64,000 nt of DNA from Allobacillus halotolerans (lineage in GTDB: Bacteria; Bacillota; Bacilli; Bacillales; Alkalibacillaceae). Location of the stretch: NCBI RefSeq assembly GCF_028743495.1, contig NZ_CP117968.1; one strand, written 5' to 3'. The notes beneath the pieces are model-generated. The model was not told where the DNA came from. It saw only the letters and a list, made by a program, of their open reading frames with translations, and made no database searches. The translations under genes and the position numbers were made by a program. Positions 24,682-33,342 of this stretch are shown here, in pieces (positions within the stretch are counted from its first letter, which is position 1; every line of letters begins with the position of its first letter).

Positions 24682-26877
24682 TTAGTGAATCAGTCGCTGA
24701 ACGGCAAAAACATCTCGGATCTTTTTAATACGTTCGACGATTCGTCGTAAATGCTCTAAATTGTGAATTAAAATGGTTAAGTTAATCGTTGCAATCTTAT
24801 TCTTGTCTGATTTTCCATTCACATGCGTAATGGAAGTATTCGTCTCATTGACAGCTTGTAAAATTTCATTTAAGAAGCCACTACGATCATAACCGGTAAT
24901 TTCCAAGTCTACATGATAACTTTGTTGACGCTGGCTGTTTCGTTCCCATTCCACATCGATCAAACGTGTTTCATCTTCATTGGAAATGTTTGGACAATCG
25001 GCACGGTGCACGGAGACTCCTCTTCCTTTTGTAATATAGCCGACAATTTCATCCCCTGGAACAGGGTTGCAACATTTCGATAGACGGATAAGCAAATTAT
25101 CGAGTCCGCGCACAATGACACCAGATGTAGAGGCTTTCCGTTTTTGTGGAGAGACTTCATTTTGAAGATTTTCAAGCGTCTGTTCCAAATTGACTTCTTT
25201 TTCTTTTTGACGAATTTTTTCAGTTATTCGATTGGTAACTTGAAGAGCCGTTACACCTTGGTAACCCACTGCTGCATACAAGTCATTCTCATGTTGAAAA
25301 TGAAACCGATCTAATGCCAACTGAATATTTTCTTCCGTCAATACTTCTTTTGGTTGGAGATCCATATTCTTAATCTCTTTTTCTACCAACTCACGTCCAC
25401 GTTGAACATTTTCTTCTTTCCGTTGTCTTTTGAAAAATTGTTTAATTTTATTTTTAGCTTGAGTTGTCTTCGTTATTTTCAACCAATCTTCAGAAGGCCC
25501 ATACGAATGCTTGGAAGTCATGATCTCAATAATGTCGCCCGTTTTCAATTGATAATCAAGCGGTACGATTTTCCCATTTACTTTGGCACCAACCGTTTTG
25601 TTCCCAACCTCAGTATGGATTCGATAAGCAAAATCCAACGGTACGGAGCCACTCGGCAATTCGATGACATCTCCTTTTGGTGTAAAAATATAGACCATGT
25701 CTGAGAAGAAATCGAACTTGAGTGATTCCATGAATTCCTCTGCATCTCTCGTTTCATTTTGCCATTCCAGGATTTCTCGGAACCATGCTAGTTGTTTTGA
25801 CATATCTTTTGGGGCATCGTTCTCTGCTTTTCCTTCTTTGTAAGCCCAATGTGCCGCAATTCCATATTCAGCAATCTCGTGCATTTCAGAAGTTCTGATT
25901 TGGACTTCTAACGGATCACCTTCCGGACCGATTACCGTTGTATGAAGTGATTGATAAAGATTTGGTTTCGGCATGGCAATATAATCTTTAAATCGTCCAG
26001 GCATTGGTTTCCAAAGCGTGTGAATAACCCCTAATACGGCATAGCATTCTTTAATATTTCTCACGATAATTCGCACAGCCAGCAAATCATAGATTTCGTT
26101 AAAATCTTTCTTTTGAATGGCCATTTTCCGGTAAATGCTATACAAGTGTTTTGGTCTACCGGATATTTCTGCCTCTATGTTAATTTCGCCTAATTGCTCA
26201 TTAATTTCTCCAATAACCGTATCAATGTATTGTTCACGTTCACTTCTTTTTTGCTTCATCAGTTGAACAATTCGGTAATATTGTTGCGGATTCATGTAGC
26301 GAAGCGCCGTATCCTCAAGTTCCCATTTTATGGTTGAAATTCCGAGTCGGTGAGCCAATGGCGCGAAGATTTCTAAGGTTTCATTTGCGATTCTCCGCTG
26401 TTTTTCCTCCGGTAAAAATGATAATGTGCGCATATTATGTAGTCGGTCGGCAAGCTTAATTAAAATCACGCGAATATCTTTCGCCATCGCGATAAACATT
26501 TTCCGGTGATTTTCTGCTTGTTGTTCTTGCTTAGATTTATATTTGATTTTCCCTAGTTTCGTAACTCCATCAACCAATTGAGCCACTTCTTCACTGAAAG
26601 CTTCTTTTAAATCATTATAAGTGATTTCGGTATCTTCGATTACATCATGAAGAAATCCGCCTGCTATTGTTGCCGGATCCATCTTTAGATCAATTAAAAT
26701 ATCTGCCACTTGAATTGGATGTAAAATATATTCTTGACCGGACTTTCTAATTTGACCTTCATGGGCTTTGGCTGCATATTCATAGGCACGCTGAAGAAAA
26801 GCCACGTGTTCTTCATTCATATAATGACTGGCTCTTTCTATCACTTGATCGATTGTTCGTATACTGTGTTTAGACAT
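24682..26877 (-). CDS. relA: Bifunctional (p)ppGpp synthetase/hydrolase
   Basis: 731-aa long RSH enzyme controlling the stringent response. The N-terminal HD hydrolase domain has HEGQIRKSGQEYILHP and GGFLHDVIEDTE and so looks active. The synthetase domain has GRPKHLYSIYRKM, MPGRFKDYIAMPKPNLYQSLHTTVIGP (read as separate conserved blocks) and EYGIAAHWAYKEG. TGS (VYIFTPKGDVIELPSGSVPLDFAYRIH region), zinc-finger-like (RLSKCCNPVPGD) and ACT domains follow. ATG 26877 has AGGTGG 7 bases upstream; the frame extends to 26970 without a better start. Confidence 0.96.
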   Translation of the reverse strand: MSKHSIRTIDQVIERASHYMNEEHVAFLQRAYEYAAKAHEGQIRKSGQEYILHPIQVADILIDLKMDPATIAGGFLHDVIEDTEITYNDLKEAFSEEVAQLVDGVTKLGKIKYKSKQEQQAENHRKMFIAMAKDIRVILIKLADRLHNMRTLSFLPEEKQRRIANETLEIFAPLAHRLGISTIKWELEDTALRYMNPQQYYRIVQLMKQKRSEREQYIDTVIGEINEQLGEINIEAEISGRPKHLYSIYRKMAIQKKDFNEIYDLLAVRIIVRNIKECYAVLGVIHTLWKPMPGRFKDYIAMPKPNLYQSLHTTVIGPEGDPLEVQIRTSEMHEIAEYGIAAHWAYKEGKAENDAPKDMSKQLAWFREILEWQNETRDAEEFMESLKFDFFSDMVYIFTPKGDVIELPSGSVPLDFAYRIHTEVGNKTVGAKVNGKIVPLDYQLKTGDIIEIMTSKHSYGPSEDWLKITKTTQAKNKIKQFFKRQRKEENVQRGRELVEKEIKNMDLQPKEVLTEENIQLALDRFHFQHENDLYAAVGYQGVTALQVTNRITEKIRQKEKEVNLEQTLENLQNEVSPQKRKASTSGVIVRGLDNLLIRLSKCCNPVPGDEIVGYITKGRGVSVHRADCPNISNEDETRLIDVEWERNSQRQQSYHVDLEITGYDRSGFLNEILQAVNETNTSITHVNGKSDKNKIATINLTILIHNLEHLRRIVERIKKIRDVFAVQRLIH

Positions 26878-26913
26878 ATACAACCACCTAGCTGCTTCCT
26901 TTTCTTTTTTTCC

Positions 26914-26942
26914 ATTATTCATAAATAAATGGCATATGTAAA
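26914..26942 (-). promoter_or_regulatory. Candidate sigma-A promoter of relA-dtd
   Basis: Minus strand TTTACA (26942-26937), 17-bp spacer, AATAAT (26919-26914): 5 of 6 at each hexamer. The predicted start is about 30 bases before the relA ATG. Confidence 0.55.
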
Positions 26943-27039
26943 GAGAAACACTTCTTTTTGTGCGTTTCACACGCCCCGTTGTAGATTTTTCGCAATTATT
27001 AATTGCTCTGTTCGTTCACTCAATTGAGTGGATATAATT

Positions 27040-27075
27040 AAAAAAGAGTTGGCTGACCCTTTCGAAGAGTCAGCC
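27040..27075 (-). terminator. Terminator after apt
   Basis: Minus strand stem GGCTGAC/GTCAGCC (27075-27069 with 27057-27051), then CTC and six T. It separates the recJ-apt unit from relA. Confidence 0.88.
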
Positions 27076-27082
27076 GATCAGC

Positions 27083-27598
27083 TTATTCATATGTCATTAA
27101 CGGTAAAATGTCATAGCCTTTCAACTTGTCACGGCCATTTAAATAGGCTAACTCAATCAAAAAGGCACACCCTACAACTTCTCCACCTAACTCTTCCACT
27201 AATTGAATCGTCGCCTCGACTGTCCCTCCAGTGGCCAATAAATCATCTACTACTAAGACTTTTTGCCCTGGCTTAATGGCATCCTTATGAATTGTCAAAA
27301 CGTCTTTTCCATATTCCAATCCATAGTCTACCTTAACAGTCTCTCTTGGAAGTTTTCCTTCTTTTCTCACGGGTGCAAACCCAATTTCAAGTGCGTAAGA
27401 GACTGGGCATCCAACAATGAATCCTCTAGCTTCAGGACCTACTACAAGTTCGGCTCCTACTTTTTTGGCATACTCGACAATCTCGTCCACTGCTGATTTA
27501 AATGCTTTCCCATCATCCATCAATGTGGTGATATCTTTAAATTGAATTCCTTCTTTTGGCCAGTCTTCAACGATTGTTATATGTTTTTTATAATCCAT
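27083..27598 (-). CDS. apt: Adenine phosphoribosyltransferase
   Basis: 171-aa purine salvage enzyme converting adenine and PRPP to AMP. The opening ITIVEDWPKEGIQFKDITTLM is typical. VVGPEARGFIVGCPVSYAL is the adenine-binding part, and VLVVDDLLATGGTVEA is the PRPP-binding loop with two acidic residues. The start overlaps the recJ stop by 11 bases, and apt is followed by a terminator. In B. subtilis apt also lies between recJ and relA. Confidence 0.97.
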   Translation of the reverse strand: MDYKKHITIVEDWPKEGIQFKDITTLMDDGKAFKSAVDEIVEYAKKVGAELVVGPEARGFIVGCPVSYALEIGFAPVRKEGKLPRETVKVDYGLEYGKDVLTIHKDAIKPGQKVLVVDDLLATGGTVEATIQLVEELGGEVVGCAFLIELAYLNGRDKLKGYDILPLMTYE

Positions 27599-29906
27599 GT
27601 AAGACTACTCCTTCCTTCCCTTGGCGACCGCGTCTCATGGAAATCCACTCTTTCAATTCTTTGTAGTTTGAGTAATATAGCGTTTTTTCCATTTTTATTC
27701 GGTTTAACCGTTGTTGATAAGTAACTGATTCACTTAATTGTTTAGGTTTTGTTTGATCGAGATAATAAATGTCACCATCTACTATATTAACAAAATCTAG
27801 ATCAAAAAACACTTGGAGCATAAAATCCAATTCGTCTTCACTGACTTTTTTTGCTTCTGCCAGCAATTGACGTTGTTGATATTCAATAATTTGATGTTCT
27901 TTAATAGTGATAAATAGGTCTTTGAATGCTTCTCTTGATGGAAATCGTTCAAAGTATGATGACCGTTCGATTTGATAGCATACGTACAGTGTGTGAAATG
28001 AAAGACGCCCTAATACGTTTTCCAATTCTTCTAGTGTATTTGGTAAATCATGAATCAGTAGATGCTTATGTTCTTCTAAGTAGTGCAGATCAGTCGTGTT
28101 TTCAACGTGAAATGCTGAAAAATTCATTTCTTTTGGTTTGTTTTCAGGTTGAAAATAGATAACCGCCAGCTCATCCGGTGAAACCGAAGAGGGTAAGTTA
28201 AACTTTTTTCCACGGAAGTCAAAGAGCTGCCATTCTTTGCATCGTACATCTTTTAACAATACCTGTAATTTCCGATTACCATTCCACTCATTGATCTGTA
28301 CTTCACCAGCTAAATCAATCTTACTTCCAGTACTTAACCGATCAACGACATCTCCAATCTGAAAACCTACAGCTTCAATCCGCTTACCACCAGCGTTCCC
28401 AGATAGCTTCAAATGATTACTCTTCGCACCGATTTTACGTAACTCTTTAATTTCCACATCATTGATTTGAAACACTGGCCGATTATTATTCATGCCAAAC
28501 GGTGCTAGCATTTCAACTAATTCCGGAAAATCCATGTCAACTTCTTCCCAATCGATCACTTCTTCTATTTGAAGTGTCGGGTGGAAATCAGCGGGTGTTA
28601 ACTCACTCTCAGCTTGCTGATTAAGTTCTCGTCTCAATTCATCAATGTCTTCTGTACGTACGGTCATGCCTGCCGCTTGCGGGTGACCTCCAAAATGAAC
28701 AAATAAATGCTTCAGTTCCATGCCATGTTTGAAAATATCAAAAGCAGGAATGCTTCTGGCGCTTCCTTTAGCTACTTGTTGTGTATTATCGATGCTTAAC
28801 ATCAGTGTCGGACGATGGTATTTATTGATGATTCGAGAAGCAACAATACCTAGCACTCCAGGATTCCAGTCCTCTTTTGCAATGACCAAAATCTGGTCAT
28901 CTGAATAATTTGTCTCAATCATTTCATCTGCTTCTTCAAAAATCTGCTGAACAAGCTTCTGTCTTTCCTTATTAATTTGATCGATCTCTAGCGCCATTTC
29001 AGCGGCCAACACGGCATCTTTCTCCAATAACAGATCGACAGCCAATCCTGCGTCTTGTAATCGACCGACAGCATTTAACCGCGGACCAATGACAAATCCA
29101 ATGTTTTCAGTTGTCATCGCACCAGTTAATTTACCAATATTTTTCAAGGCCATCAATCCGGGTAACTTCGTGTGAGTCAATGCTTTTAATCCTTCCCTCA
29201 CAATCACCCGATTTTCGCCAATCATCGGTACCAAGTCTGCTACCGTACCAATTGAAGCCAGAGCTAGATAATCATCGTCCAATTTTCCAGTCAATGCGTG
29301 TGCCAATTTTAAGGCTACACCTGCTCCCGCCAAATCATTAAATGGGTATTGGTTCGATAATTTTGGATGGATCATTGCGACAGATTCAGGTAACTCATCT
29401 TGCTCTTCGTGGTGGTCTGTGATGATTAAATCCATCCCTAGTTCAATTGCTAGTTTCGCTTCTTCAGGAGCAGCAATACCGTTATCGACCGTAATAATCA
29501 AACTGACGCCATGCGCTTTGATTGCTTGGAAGGCTAGTTCATTCGGTCCATATCCTTCTGTAAAGCGGTTCGGGATGTAGTAGTCTACATCAGCTCCCAT
29601 ATTTCTTAAAACTGAAACTAGAATAGCAGTAGAAGTCACACCATCTGCATCATAGTCTCCGTAGATCATGACTTTTTCGTTTGTTTGAATTGCTTTATGA
29701 ATTCGTTTCACTGCAGTATCCATCTCTTCAAACAAAAATGGATCATGCATTTGTTTTTTTGTTGGATAAAGAAAAGTTTCTGCCTCTTCTTTACTATGTA
29801 TCTTTCTCTTCGCCAACATGCGGTTGACAATCGGAGATGGATGAATCTGTGTTGGTTCATCAATCAGCTGATCGTTCACCAACCAATTCATTTTGCTCTC
29901 AAGCAT
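27588..29906 (-). CDS. recJ: Single-stranded-DNA-specific exonuclease RecJ
   Basis: 772-aa 5'-3' exonuclease of the DHH family used in RecF-pathway recombination and repair. Metal-binding motifs are MIYGDYDADGVTSTAIL, ITVDNGIAAPEE, LIITDHHEE and GAGVALKLAHAL. DHHA1 has FVHFGGHPQAAGMTV. A C-terminal OB fold and an extra Bacillales-specific domain bring the length to the Firmicute norm. The ATG at 29906 has AGGGGTG 8 bases upstream; an in-frame ATG six codons later is less well placed. Confidence 0.95.
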   Translation of the reverse strand: MLESKMNWLVNDQLIDEPTQIHPSPIVNRMLAKRKIHSKEEAETFLYPTKKQMHDPFLFEEMDTAVKRIHKAIQTNEKVMIYGDYDADGVTSTAILVSVLRNMGADVDYYIPNRFTEGYGPNELAFQAIKAHGVSLIITVDNGIAAPEEAKLAIELGMDLIITDHHEEQDELPESVAMIHPKLSNQYPFNDLAGAGVALKLAHALTGKLDDDYLALASIGTVADLVPMIGENRVIVREGLKALTHTKLPGLMALKNIGKLTGAMTTENIGFVIGPRLNAVGRLQDAGLAVDLLLEKDAVLAAEMALEIDQINKERQKLVQQIFEEADEMIETNYSDDQILVIAKEDWNPGVLGIVASRIINKYHRPTLMLSIDNTQQVAKGSARSIPAFDIFKHGMELKHLFVHFGGHPQAAGMTVRTEDIDELRRELNQQAESELTPADFHPTLQIEEVIDWEEVDMDFPELVEMLAPFGMNNNRPVFQINDVEIKELRKIGAKSNHLKLSGNAGGKRIEAVGFQIGDVVDRLSTGSKIDLAGEVQINEWNGNRKLQVLLKDVRCKEWQLFDFRGKKFNLPSSVSPDELAVIYFQPENKPKEMNFSAFHVENTTDLHYLEEHKHLLIHDLPNTLEELENVLGRLSFHTLYVCYQIERSSYFERFPSREAFKDLFITIKEHQIIEYQQRQLLAEAKKVSEDELDFMLQVFFDLDFVNIVDGDIYYLDQTKPKQLSESVTYQQRLNRIKMEKTLYYSNYKELKEWISMRRGRQGKEGVVLHGL

Positions 29907-29916
29907 AATAAAAACA

Positions 29917-29959
29917 CCCCTAACGAATCTATTATACTAGAGGTCATTAGGGGTAGCAA
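29917..29959 (-). promoter_or_regulatory. recJ promoter inside an inverted repeat that may terminate lapA
   Basis: Minus strand TTGCTA (29959-29954), 17-bp spacer, TATAAT (29936-29931). The same bases contain a 7-bp inverted repeat CCCCTAA/TTAGGGG (29917-29923 with 29947-29953), followed by TG and five T, which resembles a terminator for lapA. The right arm on the RNA, TTAGGGG, is also the recJ ribosome site, so the hairpin could mask it in read-through transcripts. Confidence 0.6.
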
Positions 29960-29965
29960 TAAAGA

Positions 29966-30331
29966 TTAATTCCATTCATTCTTCTGTTCATTTTCCGAAT
30001 CTTCACCTTGTTGTTGATCTATTTCTTGGTCACCTTCGTAACTGGTACCATGATTTTCTTCAATTGTTGATGTTTCTTCTTGTTCCAAGAAAGATTCATT
30101 TTCTTTTTTCAGCTGTCTGATTTCTTTTTTTAATTGATAAAATTTAGCATACGTCACGCTTGCAACAGCTAAGCAACCGAGTAAGGCAGATAATAATATA
30201 ACAAGTATTAAGGGTGCATCCGTCTGCACAAACAAGAAATCCACCTGCACCGGTTCAACATTAATCACTGCAAAGACCGCAATAATTAGGGCAAATAATA
30301 AAGTTAATATAATCCATGTTTGTTGCTTCAT
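29966..30331 (-). CDS. LapA family (DUF1049) membrane protein
   Basis: 121-aa small membrane protein. Two transmembrane helices (about residues 6-26 and 40-62) flank the loop NVEPVQVDFLFVQTDAPLILVILLSALLG typical of DUF1049. A coiled coil (FYQLKKEIRQLKKENESFLEQEE) and a Glu/Gln-rich tail follow. Related proteins (LapA/YciS in E. coli) take part in envelope assembly; B. subtilis YrvD has the same place next to recJ. The ATG at 30331 follows GGAGGG; a TTG one codon earlier is less likely. Confidence 0.88.
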   Translation of the reverse strand: MKQQTWIILTLLFALIIAVFAVINVEPVQVDFLFVQTDAPLILVILLSALLGCLAVASVTYAKFYQLKKEIRQLKKENESFLEQEETSTIEENHGTSYEGDQEIDQQQGEDSENEQKNEWN

Positions 30332-30470
30332 CAAAGTCCCTCCTCATCACTTTTGTGCATTGTTCTTTATTTACCCGGTAAGTACGTGTGTTATTCTTTT
30401 GGTTTTATGATTACTCGACTAACCACCAACCACTTCTATATGATGCTCACTTTATTCCGTAAAAAGTTAC

Positions 30471-30509
30471 AAAAAGACCCGAACGGATGATAGAAGCTCG
30501 TTCGGGTCT
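30471..30509 (-). terminator. Terminator after secDF
   Basis: Perfect 11-bp stem AGACCCGAACG/CGTTCGGGTCT (30475-30485 with 30499-30509) followed by a T run on the minus strand. Confidence 0.92.
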
Positions 30510-30528
30510 AAGACTTGCTATTTTTGTT

Positions 30529-32823
30529 TTAAACTTGAGGCCCACCGGATGGTTTTTTCTTCTTTTGAACAATTGGATTGGACTCAATATTTCTTCCTCT
30601 CCATACTAACCATAGCTGAGCCGCCAAGAACAAGGATGAATACGTTCCTGCAATCAAACCAACGATTAAGGCAAAGGAGAAGTAAGTGATGGCTTGAGCA
30701 CCAAAGACAAACAGCATGACCGCTGCAAACACAACAGTAATCACTGTGTTAAAGCTACGCGTCAACGTCTGCATCAAGCTTTTGTTAACGACGTGAGCTA
30801 ACTGCTTGAATGACTTGACTCGTTTTTCAAGACTCAGATTCTCCCTGATCCGATCAAACGTAACAATCGTATCATTGATCGAATAACCGACAATGGTTAA
30901 GATCGCTGCAATAATCGTAATATCAAACTCAAACTGGAAAATACTGAATAACGCCAAGATAAAGAATGCATCATGCAGTAATGCGATAATCGCCGTTATC
31001 GCAAAAATCAATTCAAATCGGATGGCGACATAGATCACAATACCAATTGAAGCAATCAATACGGCATAAACTGCGTTTTTAGCCAGCTCTTGTCCCACCT
31101 GAGGTGAAACGGTGCTGACACTCGGTTGGTTTCCGTATAGTTCTTGAAAATGATTGTTGACTTCAGCAATCTCATCTTGCGAAAGTACTTTGTCAAAGCG
31201 AACCATCGCCATTTCTTCGTTATCCCCAGCAAGTACTAGCTGTTTTGGATCATGTCCGAGTTCTTCAAACTCTGTACGCACCTCTTCGACTGTCAATTGG
31301 TTCTCAGCCATGACTTGAACTCTGGAACCACTTTCAAAATCGACTCCTAAGTTCAATCGCATCGTTGCTAAAAATATGGCTCCAACAATAATCAACAGAA
31401 TTGACGTGCTAAAATAAATTTTACGGTGTTTCACAAAATCAAATGTCTTACCTAAGAAAGTCGGTTTAACTTCCTCTCCTTTACTGATATCCATAATTTC
31501 ATTCGGATTGACACCTAACCATTTTGGCTTATTGTTCAAGGCTTTACTTTTAATCCACAGATTCATCAGTAACCTTGTACCATAAACAGCAGTGATGAAA
31601 CTTAGTAATATACTGATGATTAACATCGTAGCAAAGCCTTTGACAGAGCTTGTACCAAAGATAAATAAAACAATTGCTGCTAAAATTGTTGTAATATTCG
31701 CATCCAAAATCGTAGTAAACGAACGTTTATTACCAGCTTTTGCTGCTGAAGCAACGGTTTTTCCTGCCCGCAATTCTTCCTTCAGACGTTCATACGTGAT
31801 GATATTCGCATCGACAGCCATTCCAACACCTAAAACGAGAGCCGCAATACCTGGTAGCGTCAATACACCATTGATTAGATTAAAGACGAGCAAAATCAAA
31901 TAAATATATGCACTAAGTGAGATAACAGCGATGACACCTAGGAAACGATAAACAATGATCATAAAAACAAATATTAGAATAATCCCTAGAATTCCCGCAT
32001 AAACGGTTTTGTCGAAAGCTTGCTCACCAAATTGAGCCCCGACAGCGACAGAATAAACTTCTGTTAATTCCGCTGGTAATGAACCAGCATTGAGCATATC
32101 TGCTAAATTCTTGGCTTCTTCAACGGTAAACGATCCATCAATTTGAACATTTGTTCCAGGAATTGGCTTACTTACACTAGGTGCTGAAATAAATTTCGGG
32201 TCTTCTTTCCCGTATTCTTCAGCAAAGGAGTCCCCTTCTTGATAGTCCAGCCAAATAACAATTAAATTTTGTGGATAAGGAACCTCGGCGGTTGGTCTAC
32301 TCGGTAATTGAGAAACCTCACGCGTTAACTCTTCAAAGTTTTCGTATTCACTATTTGAAAAGTTTCTTTTCGTTTCTAATGTGACAATTGGTTGGTTAAA
32401 TTCGTTAAAGTTTTGCTGTGCACTACCCTCAACCAGTTCTGAGCCACCAAAATAAAACTCATCTTCTACACTTCGAAAAGACAAACTAGCCGTTGTCGAA
32501 AGTATTTCTCTTGCCTCATTTTGGTCACTCACACCAGCCAGTTGAACGCGTATCCGATTTTCACCTTCGATATCAATAACTGGTTCATTGACACCTAGTA
32601 TATCCACCCGCTTATACAGGCTTTGTACAACAGCTTCCATCATTTGGTTATTTACTTCTTGATCGTCATCAATCGGTTCAACTTCATAAAGAATTTCAAA
32701 CCCGCCTTGTAGGTCGAGACCAAGTGGAATATCTTTTGTAATTCCTTGGGTTGTCGTTCCGATTATTCCTCCTAAAAGTAGAACAATTAGAAAGAAGGCA
32801 ATAATTCTGCCTTTTCTTTTCAT
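30529..32823 (-). CDS. secDF: Protein translocase subunit SecDF (fused)
   Basis: 764-aa single-chain SecD-SecF fusion as in other bacilli, which uses the proton motive force to pull proteins through SecYEG. Twelve transmembrane helices are expected. The SecD half has LGLDLQGGFEILYEV and the large P1 ectodomain, then GMAVDANIITYERLKEELRAG. The SecF half begins near KHRKIYFSTSI, with LGVDFESGSRVQVM, IVGYSINDTIVTFDRIREN and TRSFNTVITV. A fused gene is usual in Bacillales. ATG 32823 follows AAGGAG. Confidence 0.97.
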   Translation of the reverse strand: MKRKGRIIAFFLIVLLLGGIIGTTTQGITKDIPLGLDLQGGFEILYEVEPIDDDQEVNNQMMEAVVQSLYKRVDILGVNEPVIDIEGENRIRVQLAGVSDQNEAREILSTTASLSFRSVEDEFYFGGSELVEGSAQQNFNEFNQPIVTLETKRNFSNSEYENFEELTREVSQLPSRPTAEVPYPQNLIVIWLDYQEGDSFAEEYGKEDPKFISAPSVSKPIPGTNVQIDGSFTVEEAKNLADMLNAGSLPAELTEVYSVAVGAQFGEQAFDKTVYAGILGIILIFVFMIIVYRFLGVIAVISLSAYIYLILLVFNLINGVLTLPGIAALVLGVGMAVDANIITYERLKEELRAGKTVASAAKAGNKRSFTTILDANITTILAAIVLFIFGTSSVKGFATMLIISILLSFITAVYGTRLLMNLWIKSKALNNKPKWLGVNPNEIMDISKGEEVKPTFLGKTFDFVKHRKIYFSTSILLIIVGAIFLATMRLNLGVDFESGSRVQVMAENQLTVEEVRTEFEELGHDPKQLVLAGDNEEMAMVRFDKVLSQDEIAEVNNHFQELYGNQPSVSTVSPQVGQELAKNAVYAVLIASIGIVIYVAIRFELIFAITAIIALLHDAFFILALFSIFQFEFDITIIAAILTIVGYSINDTIVTFDRIRENLSLEKRVKSFKQLAHVVNKSLMQTLTRSFNTVITVVFAAVMLFVFGAQAITYFSFALIVGLIAGTYSSLFLAAQLWLVWRGRNIESNPIVQKKKKPSGGPQV

Positions 32824-32875
32824 ATGTAAGACTCCTTCCTTGTTAACGTTGCTTCTGTTCGTTCATTTAACCGAT

Positions 32876-33190
32876 TTATTTTTGACCTTCCTCAGTTGCA
32901 ACTTCTAATGCCCCAATCTGTTGGAACAAATCATCATTATTTGCTTGCTTTTGCGCTTCGACAGTCAAATAACTCATGTATGTACTGCCGCTCAAATGCA
33001 ATATATCCTGTATAACTTGATGAAGCCTTAACCGTTTTTCTTTTTTCCATACCTTCGCTAAGAGGCACGTCCAGATTTCTTCCGCATTGACTCCATCATA
33101 GCCTAACAATTTTAGTTCATCTACTTTACTTTGTAAAACTTCATACGTTTCATTTCGCCATTCATCAACATGTCGAGTATAGTGATCCAA
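32876..33190 (-). CDS. comN: Post-transcriptional regulator ComN
   Basis: 104-aa cytoplasmic protein of the ComN (YrzD) family. In B. subtilis ComN promotes comE mRNA accumulation at the poles and division sites through DivIVA. The conserved helical region is VLQSKVDELKLLGYDGVNAEEIW followed by CLLAKVWKK and HQVIQDILHLSGSTYMSYLT. Translation seems to start at TTG 33190, with AGGGGC about 10 bases upstream. It sits between secDF and divergent spoVB, exactly as in B. subtilis. Confidence 0.88.
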   Translation of the reverse strand: MDHYTRHVDEWRNETYEVLQSKVDELKLLGYDGVNAEEIWTCLLAKVWKKEKRLRLHQVIQDILHLSGSTYMSYLTVEAQKQANNDDLFQQIGALEVATEEGQK

Positions 33191-33342
33191 TCGTTCGACG
33201 CCCCTGTCTATTTTGAATTACAGTCCAATTAATAAAGGCTTAAGTAATTGACATCATAAAGACTTGTCATGACTTGTACCTATTGAAGCATATAAATTAT
33301 TGTACCTAAAAATTATTCATTTGAGAAGGCAGGGCCTACGAG

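Noticed and set aside
30335..30470. Regulatory element between secDF and lapA
   Set aside because: No T-box, riboswitch core or convincing promoter could be read; only the secDF terminator is supported.
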